A stretch of DNA of 28,465 nt from Cytophagales bacterium (GTDB taxonomy: Bacteria > Bacteroidota > Bacteroidia > Cytophagales > Spirosomataceae): NCBI GenBank assembly GCA_028868395.1, contig JAGWUO010000001.1, positions 1-28,465 on the forward strand, written 5' to 3'. The notes beneath the pieces are model-generated. The model was not told the DNA's origin, did not search any database, and saw only the letters and a program-made list of their open reading frames with translations. Positions 15,230 through 23,414 of this stretch are shown here, in pieces; the first letter of the stretch is position 1, and each line of letters opens with the position of its first letter. The position numbers were made by a program, and so were the translations under genes.

Positions 15230-15256
15230 AATTGTTTAACAAGTAATCCAACAACC

Positions 15257-15514
15257 ATGGAAGAAAGAAACCTGAGAAAAGTAAGAATTGGGAAAGTGGT
15301 GAGTAACAAGATGGATAAGTCTATCACCATTACCGTTGACCGTAAGGTTAAGCACCCATTGTACGGAAAGTTCGTACAGAAAACAACAAAATTGATGGCA
15401 CACGATGAGAACAACGAGTGCGGAATCGGTGACACAGTGAAAGTAATGGAGACTCGTCCACTTTCTAAAAACAAGTGTTGGAGATTAATAGAAGTAGTCG
15501 CTAAAGCGAAGTAA
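15257..15514 (+). CDS. rpsQ: 30S ribosomal protein S17
   Basis: 85 residues, OB-fold protein that binds the 5' domain of 16S rRNA early in 30S assembly. It starts [20 protein letters not shown]; the motifs are [18 protein letters not shown] and [11 protein letters not shown]. Normal length and position. Confidence 0.98.
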   Translation: MEERNLRKVRIGKVVSNKMDKSITITVDRKVKHPLYGKFVQKTTKLMAHDENNECGIGDTVKVMETRPLSKNKCWRLIEVVAKAK

Positions 15515-15558
15515 TTCTATATTGTTATACAAAATTTAAAATTTAAAGATCAAATATA

Positions 15559-15927
15559 ATGTTACAGCAAGAATCAAGATTGGGTGTAGCGGATAATTCT
15601 GGAGCAAAAGAAGTTTTAGTCATTCGCGTATTAGGCGGTACTGGCAAAAGATACGCTTCTATTGGAGATAAAATTGTCGTTTCTGTGAAGTCAGCTCTTT
15701 CTTCTTCTAATATGAAGAAAGGAACCGTTTCAAGAGCAGTAGTTGTTCGTGTGAAAAAAGAAATTCGTCGTAAAGATGGTTCATATATTCGTTTCGAAGA
15801 CAACGCAGCCGTTTTATTAAACGCAAATGATGAGCCGAGAGGAACTCGTATTTTCGGGCCAGTTGCGCGTGAGTTGCGTGATGCAGGATTCATGAAAATT
15901 GTTTCCCTAGCCCCTGAAGTTTTATAA
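15559..15927 (+). CDS. rplN: 50S ribosomal protein L14
   Basis: 122 residues, exactly the usual length. It starts [19 protein letters not shown], and the signature [13 protein letters not shown] lies near the C-terminus. It forms an inter-subunit bridge with 16S rRNA helix 14 and is the docking site of the silencing factor RsfS. Confidence 0.98.
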   Translation: MLQQESRLGVADNSGAKEVLVIRVLGGTGKRYASIGDKIVVSVKSALSSSNMKKGTVSRAVVVRVKKEIRRKDGSYIRFEDNAAVLLNANDEPRGTRIFGPVARELRDAGFMKIVSLAPEVL

Positions 15928-15938
15928 TTAGATGAGAT

Positions 15939-15954
15939 ATTGGGTGAACCCAAT
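15939..15954 (+). other. Gap stem-loop rplN/rplX
   Basis: ATTGGG-TGAA-CCCAAT: a perfect 6-bp stem and 4-nt loop midway in the 41-nt gap. Confidence 0.5.
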
Positions 15955-15968
15955 TTAATAATCATACA

Positions 15969-16304
15969 ATGGAAAAAAATACAAGTAAACCAGCAAAATT
16001 GCACGTTAAAAAAGGAGATACTGTTCAAGTAATCGCAGGTAATGCGAAAGGCAAAACAGGTGTGATCAAACAAGTGATCGTTGAAAAATCTCGTGCAATC
16101 GTAGAAGGAGCTAACTTGCAAACAAAGCACGTTAAGCCATCTGCAGCTAATCCTCAAGGAGGAATCGAAAAGCGTGAAGGTTCAATCCACATCTCTAACC
16201 TAATGGTTGTTGAAAACGGAAAGCCTGTACGTACAGGTCGTAAATTGAACGAGAAAGGTAAATTACAACGCTATTCTAAAGCGACTGGTAAATTTATCGC
16301 ATAA
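15969..16304 (+). CDS. rplX: 50S ribosomal protein L24
   Basis: 111 residues. It has a KOW motif near the start (VKKGDTVQVIAGNAKGKTGV, about 13-32), then the GGIEKREGSIHISNLM segment. L24 is one of the two proteins that start 50S assembly and lies at the tunnel exit. Length is slightly above E. coli (104). Confidence 0.98.
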   Translation: MEKNTSKPAKLHVKKGDTVQVIAGNAKGKTGVIKQVIVEKSRAIVEGANLQTKHVKPSAANPQGGIEKREGSIHISNLMVVENGKPVRTGRKLNEKGKLQRYSKATGKFIA

Positions 16305-16311
16305 TTAGAAC

Positions 16312-16335
16312 TTAACCGTGGGTCGGAAATCCACA
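16312..16335 (+). promoter_or_regulatory. Conserved hairpin element upstream of rplE (copy 1 of 2)
   Basis: GTGGGTCGGAAATCCAC (16318-16334) folds as a 5-bp stem (GTGGG/TCCAC with one G-U) and a 7-nt loop TCGGAAA. Including flanks, 16312-16335 matches 18307-18330 upstream of rplR at 22 of 24 positions. One of the two differences lies in the loop (T/C), the other 5' of the stem, so the stem is unchanged. It ends 13 bases before the rplE ATG. The two genes served both encode 5S rRNA-binding proteins. Confidence 0.7.
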
Positions 16336-16347
16336 AAATATACTACA

Positions 16348-16902
16348 ATGGCAGTACCTAGATTAAAAGAACGTTTTGTTAAGGAGGTTGTACCAAGCTT
16401 AAAAGAAAAGTTTCAGTACAAGTCTATCATGCAAGTGCCTAAGATTACTAAAATCGTAATCAACAAGGGCGTTGGAGCCGCAGTGTCGGACAAAAAATTA
16501 GTAGATATCGCTGTAGAGGAAATTACTCAAATCGCTGGTCAAAAAGCGGTAGCAACTATCTCTAAGAAAGCTATCTCTAACTTTAAGTTACGTGAAAACA
16601 TGCCTATCGGTGTGAAAGTAACTTTACGTGGAGATCGTATGTACGAATTCTTAGATCGTTTGACAACAGTTTCTTTAGCACGTGTTCGTGACTTTAAAGG
16701 AATCTCTGAAAAAGGATTTGATGGTCGTGGAAACTATACGTTAGGGGTTAAGGAGCAAATTATCTTCCCTGAGATTTCAATCGATAAAGTAAGCAAGATC
16801 TCTGGTATGGATATCACGTTTGTGACAACTGCCGAAACAGATGAAGAAGCTTACGCTTTATTAGCAGCGGTTGGAATGCCTTTTTCAAATCAAAAAAAAT
16901 AA
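16348..16902 (+). CDS. rplE: 50S ribosomal protein L5
   Basis: 184 residues from the ATG at 16348; a GTG ten codons upstream is in frame but falls inside the hairpin element and would add residues not seen in L5. The sequence [22 protein letters not shown], with [27 protein letters not shown] and [18 protein letters not shown], is typical L5. It binds 5S rRNA and contacts P-site tRNA and S13 in the central protuberance. The upstream hairpin is nearly the same as that before rplR. Confidence 0.97.
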   Translation: MAVPRLKERFVKEVVPSLKEKFQYKSIMQVPKITKIVINKGVGAAVSDKKLVDIAVEEITQIAGQKAVATISKKAISNFKLRENMPIGVKVTLRGDRMYEFLDRLTTVSLARVRDFKGISEKGFDGRGNYTLGVKEQIIFPEISIDKVSKISGMDITFVTTAETDEEAYALLAAVGMPFSNQKK

Positions 16903-16945
16903 ATAGCCCTTTAGGCTTTCATAAAAACCTTTAAATTTTTACAAA

Positions 16946-17215
16946 ATGGCTAAAGAGTCAGTAAAAGCAAGAGAAAGAAAACGCGAAGCAGCAGTTGCAA
17001 AATATGCAGTGAAGCGCGCAGCTTTAAAAGCAGCTGGAGATTACGTTGGATTGGATAAACTTCCAAAAAATGCATCTCCTGTACGTTTACACAACCGTTG
17101 TAAATTAACAGGACGTCCTCGTGGATATATGCGTAAGTTCGGTATTAGCCGTGTTACGTTCCGTGAAATGGCATCCAATGGTTTGATTCCAGGTGTAACT
17201 AAATCAAGCTGGTAA
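16946..17215 (+). CDS. rpsN: 30S ribosomal protein S14, long zinc-free form
   Basis: 89 residues (the short zinc form is 61). It starts [20 protein letters not shown]; the C-terminal signature is [20 protein letters not shown] with [11 protein letters not shown]. Only one cysteine is present where the zinc type has a CxxC pair on each side, so this is the zinc-independent version. 30S head protein. A weak AGCC/GGCT hairpin (16905-16917) lies in the preceding gap. Confidence 0.97.
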   Translation: MAKESVKARERKREAAVAKYAVKRAALKAAGDYVGLDKLPKNASPVRLHNRCKLTGRPRGYMRKFGISRVTFREMASNGLIPGVTKSSW

Positions 17216-17220
17216 TATTA

Positions 17221-17252
17221 TTTGATTAATTAAATTCATTTTTGTAATTTTG
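17221..17252 (+). promoter_or_regulatory. Internal promoter candidate upstream of rpsH
   Basis: TTTG (17221-17224), a 20-base spacer and TAATTTTG (17245-17252) fit both boxes of the Bacteroidota consensus. It lies in the rpsN/rpsH gap, 40 bases before the rpsH ATG, and would let the rpsH-onward genes be transcribed separately. Confidence 0.5.
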
Positions 17253-17275
17253 CAGGCCCATTTTAAAAGACCTGC
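17252..17275 (+). other. Gap stem-loop rpsN/rpsH
   Basis: GCAGG (17252-17256) pairs with CCTGC (17271-17275), with a TTTTAAAA palindrome in the loop. It overlaps the last base of the promoter candidate, so it would form only in read-through RNA from upstream. Confidence 0.45.
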
Positions 17276-17291
17276 GGCAAATTTAAAAACA

Positions 17292-17687
17292 ATGACAGAT
17301 CCAATAGCAGATTATTTAACCCGATTGAGAAATGCCTTGAAGGCACGCCATAGGGTAGTTGAAATTCCTGCTTCCAACATTAAAAAGGAAATTACGAAAG
17401 TACTTTTTGATAAAGGATACATTTCAAACTATAAATTCGATGATTCATCCGTACAGGGAACCATCAAAATTGCGTTGAAATACAATTCAGTTACGAAGCA
17501 ACCCGCTATCGTAAACTTGACTCGTATTTCTAAGCCAGGTCTTCGTAAATACAATGGTGCTGAAGAGTTACCGCGCGTATTGAACGGATTGGGTATCGCT
17601 ATCTTGTCTACTTCTAAAGGAGTAATCACAGATAAAGAAGCTCGTACTTTACACGTAGGTGGAGAGGTACTTTGTTACGTATATTAA
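17292..17687 (+). CDS. rpsH: 30S ribosomal protein S8
   Basis: 131 residues from the ATG at 17292, giving the standard [20 protein letters not shown]; a non-ATG frame start at 17250 would overlap the promoter boxes. The C-terminal signature [20 protein letters not shown] is complete. It binds 16S rRNA helix 21 and in E. coli represses the spc operon through a helix-21 mimic near rplE; no such mimic was identified here. Confidence 0.97.
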   Translation: MTDPIADYLTRLRNALKARHRVVEIPASNIKKEITKVLFDKGYISNYKFDDSSVQGTIKIALKYNSVTKQPAIVNLTRISKPGLRKYNGAEELPRVLNGLGIAILSTSKGVITDKEARTLHVGGEVLCYVY

Positions 17688-17706
17688 TAATTGTTTCACG
17701 CTGAAA

Positions 17707-17720
17707 GGGGAGCGATCCCG
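17707..17720 (+). other. Gap stem-loop rpsH/rplF with GNRA loop
   Basis: GGGA-GCGA-TCCC (17708-17719): a 4-bp stem capped by a GNRA tetraloop, in the primary pattern GGGG-N4-ATCCCG shared with the rplW/rplB gap (12109-12122). Confidence 0.5.
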
Positions 17721-17745
17721 GAATTTAAGCTATAATTAAAGTCTA

Positions 17746-18303
17746 ATGTCAAGAATTGGAAAAAAGATTATCACTATCCCTGCAGGAGTAACTGTAGACG
17801 TGACTGCTGGTAATTTAGTGACAGTGAAGGGTCCTAAAGGAACTTTGTCACAACAAGTTGATCAAGATATGATCATTACTATCGAAGAGGGTGTTTTAAC
17901 TGTGGCTCGTCCTACAGAACAAAAACGTCACAAAGCGATGCACGGTTTATATCGTTCTTTGATCAATAACATGGTCGTGGGTGTGAGTGAAGGTTACCAA
18001 AAAGATTTGGAAATCATCGGGGTTGGTTACAAGGCCGCAAATCAAGGAAATATTTTAGAATTAAGCTTGGGTTACTCTCACGCGATTTTCATGTCGATTC
18101 CTGCTGAAGTTTCTGTTGCAACTGCCATGGAAAAAGGTAAGAATCCAATGGTTACTTTAAAATCGATTGATAAGCAATTAATCGGTCAAGTAGCTGCGAA
18201 AATCAAGTCTCTACGTCCAGTTGAGCCATACAAAGGTAAAGGTGTTCGTTTCTTAGGAGAGCAAGTACGTCGTAAAGCTGGTAAAGCAGGCGGTAAAAAA
18301 TAA
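17746..18303 (+). CDS. rplF: 50S ribosomal protein L6
   Basis: 185 residues. It starts MSRIGKKIITIPAGVTVDV and has a two-domain L6 fold; the C-terminal signature PVEPYKGKGVRFLGEQVRRK-AGK is complete. It lies near the sarcin-ricin loop and factor-binding region. Slightly longer than E. coli (177), with no odd insert. Confidence 0.98.
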   Translation: MSRIGKKIITIPAGVTVDVTAGNLVTVKGPKGTLSQQVDQDMIITIEEGVLTVARPTEQKRHKAMHGLYRSLINNMVVGVSEGYQKDLEIIGVGYKAANQGNILELSLGYSHAIFMSIPAEVSVATAMEKGKNPMVTLKSIDKQLIGQVAAKIKSLRPVEPYKGKGVRFLGEQVRRKAGKAGGKK

Positions 18304-18306
18304 ATT

Positions 18307-18330
18307 TTAAGCGTGGGCCGGAAATCCACA
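18307..18330 (+). promoter_or_regulatory. Conserved hairpin element upstream of rplR (copy 2 of 2)
   Basis: GTGGGCCGGAAATCCAC (18313-18329): the same 5-bp stem as copy 1 at 16318-16334, with loop CCGGAAA. It lies directly after the rplF stop and ends 16 bases before the rplR ATG. Flanking TTAA and CGT/ACA bases are also shared. Confidence 0.7.
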
Positions 18331-18345
18331 CAAACAAGTTAACAA

Positions 18346-18693
18346 ATGGCAACAACCAAAAATTTACGCAGAACCCGCATTAAACGTGCGATTCGTGCTA
18401 AGATCGCAGGAACAGCGGAGCGTCCGCGTTTAACTGTATATCGTTCTAATACTGCATTATATGCACAATTAGTAGATGATTTAGCTGGTAAGACTATCAT
18501 GTCAGCTACATCTTACAAAAAGGATAAAGTGAATAACAATATTGAAGCTGCGAAGTCAGTAGGTTTAGCAATCGCTGCGAAAGCGAAGGCGGCTGGAATT
18601 GAGAAAGTAGTTTTTGACCGTAACGGTTATTTGTATCACGGAAGAATTAAATCATTAGCTGAAGGTGCTCGCGAGGGTGGCTTACAATTTTAA
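18346..18693 (+). CDS. rplR: 50S ribosomal protein L18
   Basis: 115 residues. Basic N-terminus ([20 protein letters not shown]), then the [18 protein letters not shown] core and [20 protein letters not shown]. It binds 5S rRNA and anchors it in the central protuberance together with L5. rpsE starts 9 bases later. Preceded by the hairpin element shared with rplE. Confidence 0.98.
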   Translation: MATTKNLRRTRIKRAIRAKIAGTAERPRLTVYRSNTALYAQLVDDLAGKTIMSATSYKKDKVNNNIEAAKSVGLAIAAKAKAAGIEKVVFDRNGYLYHGRIKSLAEGAREGGLQF

Positions 18694-18702
18694 GAAATAG
18701 AT

Positions 18703-19221
18703 ATGTCGCATTTACAAGCAAAACCAATAAAGGTTAACGAAGGTGAGTTGAAGGAGAAAGTAGTAGCCATCAACCGTGTTGCAAAAGTAGTTAAAGGTGG
18801 TCGTCGTTTTAGTTTCTCAGCAATCGTTGTCGTAGGTGACGGTGCTGGTATCGTAGGATACGGTTTAGGAAAAGCAAACGAAGTAACAGATGCTATCACT
18901 AAAGGTATCGAAGACGCTAAGAAAAACTTATTCCAAATTCCTTTGTTGAAGAACACTGTTCCTCACGAGCAATTAGGTAAATTCTCTGGTGGTTTCGTTT
19001 TAATCAAGCCAGCTGCTCCAGGTACAGGATTGATCGCCGGTGGTGCGATGCGTGCTGTGTTAGAATCAGTAGGTGTTCATGATGTCTTAGCTAAGTCTAA
19101 AGGTTCATCTAACCCTCACAACGTAGTGAAGGCAACCATCGATGCATTAGTTAAGATGAGAGCTCCACACTCAGTAGCTTTCCAACGTGGAATCTCTGTT
19201 GCTAAAGTATTTAATGGATAA
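18703..19221 (+). CDS. rpsE: 30S ribosomal protein S5
   Basis: 172 residues. It starts [20 protein letters not shown]; the double-stranded-RNA-binding domain contains [20 protein letters not shown] and [15 protein letters not shown], and the C-terminal half has [19 protein letters not shown]. It acts in mRNA entry and translational fidelity. The short 9-bp gap from rplR suggests coupled translation. Confidence 0.98.
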   Translation: MSHLQAKPIKVNEGELKEKVVAINRVAKVVKGGRRFSFSAIVVVGDGAGIVGYGLGKANEVTDAITKGIEDAKKNLFQIPLLKNTVPHEQLGKFSGGFVLIKPAAPGTGLIAGGAMRAVLESVGVHDVLAKSKGSSNPHNVVKATIDALVKMRAPHSVAFQRGISVAKVFNG

Positions 19222-19255
19222 TCAGAGCGCGTAAGCCTCTCTAATAGAACATACA

Positions 19256-19435
19256 ATGTCTAAAGTTAAAATTACTCAAGTTAAAAGTGCAATTAAGCGC
19301 CCAGAAGTACAAAAACGTACGATCGCAGCTTTAGGATTAGGTAAAATCCGTAAGAGTGTTGAGGTTGAATTGAATCCAGCGATTGCAGGTATGATTCGTG
19401 CCGTAAACCACTTAATTGTAGTTGAAAATATTTAA
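19256..19435 (+). CDS. rpmD: 50S ribosomal protein L30
   Basis: 59 residues, found by direct translation from ATG 19256 to TAA 19433-19435. The protein begins MSKVKITQVKSAIKRPEVQK and continues RTIAALGLGKIRKSVEVELN, ending AVNHLIVVENI. This is a canonical L30 with the conserved TIAALGLGK turn. Normal size; located between rpsE and rplO as expected. Confidence 0.97.
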   Translation: MSKVKITQVKSAIKRPEVQKRTIAALGLGKIRKSVEVELNPAIAGMIRAVNHLIVVENI

Positions 19436-19446
19436 TTAACATGCGA

Positions 19447-19464
19447 GTTGCTGGAAACAGCAGC
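19447..19464 (+). other. Gap stem-loop rpmD/rplO with GAAA loop
   Basis: GTTGCTG-GAAA-CAGCAGC: a 7-bp stem (one U-G) closed by a GAAA tetraloop, 17 bases before the rplO ATG. One of the most stable gap hairpins in the operon; GC/GC (19443-19444/19465-19466) can extend it across a bulge. Confidence 0.6.
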
Positions 19465-19481
19465 GCTAAGCCCCAATTAGA

Positions 19482-19928
19482 ATGAAATTATCGTCATTAA
19501 AGCCTGCAGAAGGCTCAGTAAAAGTTAGAAAAAGAGTTGGTCGTGGTCAAGGTTCTGGTTTAGGCGGAACTTCTGCTCGTGGTCACAAAGGTGCTCAATC
19601 ACGTTCAGGCTATTCTCGTAAGAGAGGTTTTGAAGGTGGTCAAATGCCATTACAACGTCGTGTTCCTAAGTTTGGTTTTAAAAACCACAACCGTGTAGAA
19701 TACAAAGCGATTAACTTGGATACATTGCAAGCATTAGCTGATGCAATCGGAACTAAGGTGATTACATTTGAAACTCTTTATACGAATGGTTTAGTATCTA
19801 AGTCTGACTTAGTGAAAATCTTATCTCGTGGATCCGTTACTTCTGCATTAGAAGTGACAGTGAAAGGTTTCTCAGGTGCTGCTAAAGCTGCGATTGAAGC
19901 TGCTGGTGGTAAAGCAATTGTTGGTTAA
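19482..19928 (+). CDS. rplO: 50S ribosomal protein L15
   Basis: 148 residues. The extended basic N-terminus GRGQGSGLGGTSARGHKGAQ (about 20-39) and PLQRRVPKFGFKNHNR are the L15 signatures. It binds several 23S rRNA domains and is a late assembly protein. secY follows after 17 bases. Confidence 0.98.
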   Translation: MKLSSLKPAEGSVKVRKRVGRGQGSGLGGTSARGHKGAQSRSGYSRKRGFEGGQMPLQRRVPKFGFKNHNRVEYKAINLDTLQALADAIGTKVITFETLYTNGLVSKSDLVKILSRGSVTSALEVTVKGFSGAAKAAIEAAGGKAIVG

Positions 19929-19945
19929 TCCTCTATTCTAATCGA

Positions 19946-21268
19946 ATGAACAAGTTAATAACAACTTTCAAGCATATTTTCTCAATCGATGAGTTAAGAA
20001 GCCGTATTATTAATACGCTTCTTTTCATTGCGTTCTTCCGTTTAGGGTCTTATATCGCTTTACCAGGTGTAGATGCGACTAAGTTAACTCAAACAGGAGA
20101 GGGTGGACTTTTCGGTTTATTAAATATCTTTTCAGGCGGTGCTTTAAGTAATGCTTCGGTATTTGCTTTGGGTATCATGCCTTACATCTCTGCTTCGATC
20201 GCGATTCAGTTATTGACCATTGCCCTTCCGTATTTCCAAAAAATGCAGAAAGACGGTGAGTCAGGTCGCAAGAAGTTAAACCAAATCACCCGTATCTTAA
20301 CGATCTTCGTTACGGCTGCTCAGGCTTTTACTTATTTACAAGTAACAATCCCATCTGAAGCGATTATGGTTGATCCTTGGTTCTTCCGCTTATATGGCGT
20401 CGCTATCTTAATTGGTGGTACGATGTTATGTATGTGGTTAGGGGAGAAAATTACAGATAAAGGTATCGGTAACGGTATCTCGATGTTAATCATGATTGGT
20501 ATCGTTTCTCGTTTCCCAGCCTCTATTTTACAAGAAGCAGGTTCTCGTGGAATGTCAGGTGCCTTGATGTTTATCATTGAAATTGTTGCCTTGTTCTTCG
20601 TAGTAATGGGAGCAATTATGGTAACTCAAGCAGTTCGCCGTATCCCAGTTCAATACGCAAAACAAGTAGTGGGTAGCAAAGCTACGGCAGTAGGTGGTGA
20701 GCGTCAATACATTCCTTTGAAGTTAAATGCTTCAGGTGTAATGCCTATCATCTTCGCTCAAGCATTGATGTTTATCCCAGGATTAGTCGCTCAGTCGTTT
20801 GCTGAAAAATCAGAATTCGCTTCTTCGGTTGCGTCTGCTTTCGGTGATTTCACGACATGGCAATACAATTTATTATTTGCTTTCTTAATCATTGTGTTCA
20901 CATTCTTCTACACAGCGATTTCCATTAACCCGACTCAAATCTCTGATGATATGAAACGTGGTGGAGGTTTTGTGCCAGGAGTGAAACCAGGTGAAGAGAC
21001 AGCTGGATTTATTGCAACGATTTTAGATCGTATTACTTTACCAGGTGCAGTGATGTTATCGTTAATCGCGATTCTTCCTGCCATCGCTAACTTGTTTGGT
21101 GTGACGAGAGGATTTGCTTCTTTCTTTGGAGGAACGTCTCTTTTAATCTTGGTAGGTGTAGTATTAGATACATTGCAACAAATAGAAAGTTATTTGTTGA
21201 TGCGTAAGTACGAAGGTTTAATGCAATCAGGTCGAGTGAAAGGTCGCTCTGAGTTGATTAATCGTTAA
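19946..21268 (+). CDS. secY: Protein translocase subunit SecY
   Basis: 440 residues with about ten hydrophobic transmembrane stretches. Recognisable segments are GALSNASVFALGIMPYISAS (TM2 and plug side), KITDKGIGNGISMLIMIG, and the cytoplasmic loop NPTQISDDMKRGGGFVPGVK that binds SecA and ribosomes. It forms the protein-conducting channel in the inner membrane with SecE and SecG. map starts one base after its stop, so the two are translationally linked. Confidence 0.98.
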   Translation: MNKLITTFKHIFSIDELRSRIINTLLFIAFFRLGSYIALPGVDATKLTQTGEGGLFGLLNIFSGGALSNASVFALGIMPYISASIAIQLLTIALPYFQKMQKDGESGRKKLNQITRILTIFVTAAQAFTYLQVTIPSEAIMVDPWFFRLYGVAILIGGTMLCMWLGEKITDKGIGNGISMLIMIGIVSRFPASILQEAGSRGMSGALMFIIEIVALFFVVMGAIMVTQAVRRIPVQYAKQVVGSKATAVGGERQYIPLKLNASGVMPIIFAQALMFIPGLVAQSFAEKSEFASSVASAFGDFTTWQYNLLFAFLIIVFTFFYTAISINPTQISDDMKRGGGFVPGVKPGEETAGFIATILDRITLPGAVMLSLIAILPAIANLFGVTRGFASFFGGTSLLILVGVVLDTLQQIESYLLMRKYEGLMQSGRVKGRSELINR

Positions 21269-21269
21269 G

Positions 21270-22076
21270 ATGATTTATTTAAAGACGCCCGCGGAGTTAG
21301 CGATCATTCAACAGAATGGCGAAATCTTAGGGAAGTGTCACGCTGAAGTTGCGAAGGCCATACAGCCGGGAGTTAGTACTTTGGCACTTGATAAAATCGC
21401 TTACGAATTCATTAAGGATAATGCAGCGCATCCATCCTTTTTGAACTACCAAGTAGGAAGCCAGAAATATGCCTATTCTTTGTGTATTTCGGTGAATGAC
21501 GTAGTAGTTCATGGTTTACCGGGAGAATTGATCCTGAAAGAGGGAGATATTATTTCGATAGACGGAGGAGTTTATAAAAATGGCTACCACGCCGATAGTG
21601 CTTATACCTATGCCATAGGGAATGTCGCTGAGGATGTAGTTCAATTATTACAACGGACGAAAGAGTCCTTGTATTTAGGTTTGAATCAAGCCGCACCAGG
21701 TAAACGAGTAGGCGACATTGGTTTCGCCGTTCAATCCTACACCGAATCATTTGGTTACGGAGTAGTGAGAGAGCTAGTAGGTCATGGAGTAGGTAAGAAG
21801 CTTCACGAAAGCCCAGAGGTGCCTAATTATGGTCGCCGCGGGGAGGGAGCTAAGTTGAAAGAAGGAATGGTTATTGCGATCGAACCGATGATTAACTTAG
21901 GGAAGCGTCAAATCTCAGTGGATAAGGATGGTTGGACTATCCGGACACAAGATCGTAAGCCAAGTGCTCACTTTGAACACACGGTAGCGGTAGGGAAAGA
22001 AGGTCCCCTTATTTTGACGACCTTTGCTCCGATTGAAGAAGTGATTAAAACATCAACAGTATTGTTGAATATATAA
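21270..22076 (+). CDS. map: Methionine aminopeptidase, type I
   Basis: 268 residues; removes the initiator methionine from nascent proteins in the cytosol. All metal ligands are visible: D98, D109, H172, E205 and E236, plus substrate-site H81 and H179 ([11 protein letters not shown]). There is no N-terminal zinc-finger extension, so it is the short bacterial type Ia form. Located between secY and infA. Confidence 0.98.
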   Translation: MIYLKTPAELAIIQQNGEILGKCHAEVAKAIQPGVSTLALDKIAYEFIKDNAAHPSFLNYQVGSQKYAYSLCISVNDVVVHGLPGELILKEGDIISIDGGVYKNGYHADSAYTYAIGNVAEDVVQLLQRTKESLYLGLNQAAPGKRVGDIGFAVQSYTESFGYGVVRELVGHGVGKKLHESPEVPNYGRRGEGAKLKEGMVIAIEPMINLGKRQISVDKDGWTIRTQDRKPSAHFEHTVAVGKEGPLILTTFAPIEEVIKTSTVLLNI

Positions 22077-22086
22077 ATTAATAATT

Positions 22087-22305
22087 ATGGCCAAACAGTC
22101 CTCGATAGAAGTAGACGGAATTATTTTGGAAGCTCTTTCGAACGCGATGTTTCGGGTAGAATTGGAAAATACGCACCAAGTCATTGCACACATTTCGGGC
22201 AAGATGCGGATGCACTACATCAAGATTTTACCAGGAGATAAGGTGAAGTTAGAGATGTCCCCTTATGATTTAAGTAAGGCTAGAATTGTTTACAGATACA
22301 AGTAA
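22087..22305 (+). CDS. infA: Translation initiation factor IF-1
   Basis: 72 residues, a single OB-fold. It starts [20 protein letters not shown]; the motif [20 protein letters not shown] and the end [10 protein letters not shown] are standard. It occupies the 30S A site during initiation. Starts 10 bases after map. Confidence 0.98.
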   Translation: MAKQSSIEVDGIILEALSNAMFRVELENTHQVIAHISGKMRMHYIKILPGDKVKLEMSPYDLSKARIVYRYK

Positions 22306-22336
22306 TTTAAGGTTTGATTTTATAAATACAGTTAAT

Positions 22337-22453
22337 ATGAAAGTTAAAGCATCTATCAAGAAACGTAGTGCAGATTGCAAAGTAATCCGTCGTCACGGAA
22401 AGCTTTACGTAATCAACAAGAAGAATCCTAAGTTCAAACAAAGACAAGGATAA
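22337..22453 (+). CDS. rpmJ: 50S ribosomal protein L36, zinc-free form
   Basis: 38 residues, read directly from ATG 22337 to TAA 22451-22453. It begins [20 protein letters not shown] and ends [14 protein letters not shown], typical L36. Of the CxxC...CxxxxH zinc site only C14 remains; the other ligands are S11, N27 and F33-like replacements, so this is a zinc-independent form. Between infA and rpsM as usual. Confidence 0.97.
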   Translation: MKVKASIKKRSADCKVIRRHGKLYVINKKNPKFKQRQG

Positions 22454-22499
22454 TTCGACAGAATTTTAAATTGATTAATAACAACAATTAATTACCTAT

Positions 22500-22877
22500 A
22501 TGGCTCGTATTGCAGGGGTTGATATTCCCGACAAAAAAAGAGGAGAAATTGCGTTGACTTATATTTTCGGTATTGGTCGTAGCACTGCTCAAAAAATTTT
22601 AACGAAAGCTGCGGTTTCGTTTGACAAGAAAGCTGGTGAGTGGAACGATACGGAGGCTAGCGCTATCCGTGCGATCATCGCTGCTGAATTCAAAACGGAA
22701 GGTCAGTTGAAATCTGAGGTACAATTGAACATCAAGCGTTTGATGGACATCGGTTGCTACCGTGGATTACGTCACCGTAAAGGTCTTCCATTACGTGGCC
22801 AACGCACTAAGAACAACTCACGTACTCGTAAGGGTCGTAGAAAAACAGTTGCTAACAAGAAAAAAGTAACTAAATAA
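22500..22877 (+). CDS. rpsM: 30S ribosomal protein S13
   Basis: 125 residues. It starts [20 protein letters not shown]; the C-terminal signature [20 protein letters not shown] (about 88-107) is followed by a very basic tail that contacts tRNA in the P site. In the 30S head with S19. First gene of the alpha-operon block. Confidence 0.98.
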   Translation: MARIAGVDIPDKKRGEIALTYIFGIGRSTAQKILTKAAVSFDKKAGEWNDTEASAIRAIIAAEFKTEGQLKSEVQLNIKRLMDIGCYRGLRHRKGLPLRGQRTKNNSRTRKGRRKTVANKKKVTK

Positions 22878-22882
22878 TAACT

Positions 22883-22898
22883 AGAGGGTAACACCTCT
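22883..22898 (+). other. Gap stem-loop rpsM/rpsK
   Basis: AGAGG-GTAACA-CCTCT: a 5-bp stem with a 6-nt loop, 5 bases after the rpsM stop. Confidence 0.45.
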
Positions 22899-22917
22899 TC
22901 GTATTTCATTTCAAATT

Positions 22918-23313
22918 ATGGCACAAGCAAAAAGAAAAGATAAAGCGAAGAAGAGAGTAGTTGTCGTGGAACAAAACGGACAAGTACACATCAAAGCTTC
23001 CTTTAACAACATTATTATCTCCATTACTAACTCAGCAGGTCAAGTGATCTCTTGGGCATCAGCAGGAAAGATGGGTTTCCGTGGGTCTAAGAAAAACACT
23101 CCTTACGCAGCACAGATGGCAGCATCTAACTGCGCAGCGGTAGCTGTTGAAGCAGGAATGAAGAAAGCGGAGGTTTTCGTAAAAGGACCAGGAGCTGGAC
23201 GTGAGTCTGCTATCCGTACTATCCAAAACTCAGGAATTGAAGTTTCTATCATCAAAGATATTACGCCAATGCCTCACAATGGATGTCGTCCTCCTAAGCG
23301 TCGTCGCGTTTAA
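22918..23313 (+). CDS. rpsK: 30S ribosomal protein S11
   Basis: 131 residues. A lysine-rich N-terminus, then [20 protein letters not shown], and the invariant end [12 protein letters not shown]. It lines the mRNA exit channel on the 30S platform. Followed by a 101-nt structured gap before rpsD. Confidence 0.98.
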   Translation: MAQAKRKDKAKKRVVVVEQNGQVHIKASFNNIIISITNSAGQVISWASAGKMGFRGSKKNTPYAAQMAASNCAAVAVEAGMKKAEVFVKGPGAGRESAIRTIQNSGIEVSIIKDITPMPHNGCRPPKRRRV

Positions 23314-23323
23314 TAATTTTTAT

Positions 23324-23358
23324 GCAGGGGTAATTAGTAATTATTTTCCCCCGCTTTT
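23324..23358 (+). terminator. Candidate attenuator in the rpsK/rpsD gap
   Basis: GCAGGGG (23324-23330) pairs with CCCCCGC (23348-23354) with a single A-C mismatch, enclosing a 17-nt A/T loop, and is followed by TTTT. It looks like a weak or regulated intrinsic terminator that would reduce rpsD-rpoA-rplQ transcription. Confidence 0.5.
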
Positions 23359-23377
23359 ATTCACAATTTAATTACTT

Positions 23378-23400
23378 CATTGGGCATAAGAGGTCCAATG
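23378..23400 (+). other. Second stem-loop in the rpsK/rpsD gap
   Basis: CATTGG (23378-23383) pairs with CCAATG (23395-23400) around an 11-nt loop, 14 bases before the rpsD ATG. S4 is an autoregulator in other bacteria, so this is a plausible operator; that is inference only. Confidence 0.45.
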
Positions 23401-23414
23401 ACTTTTAAGAAAAA

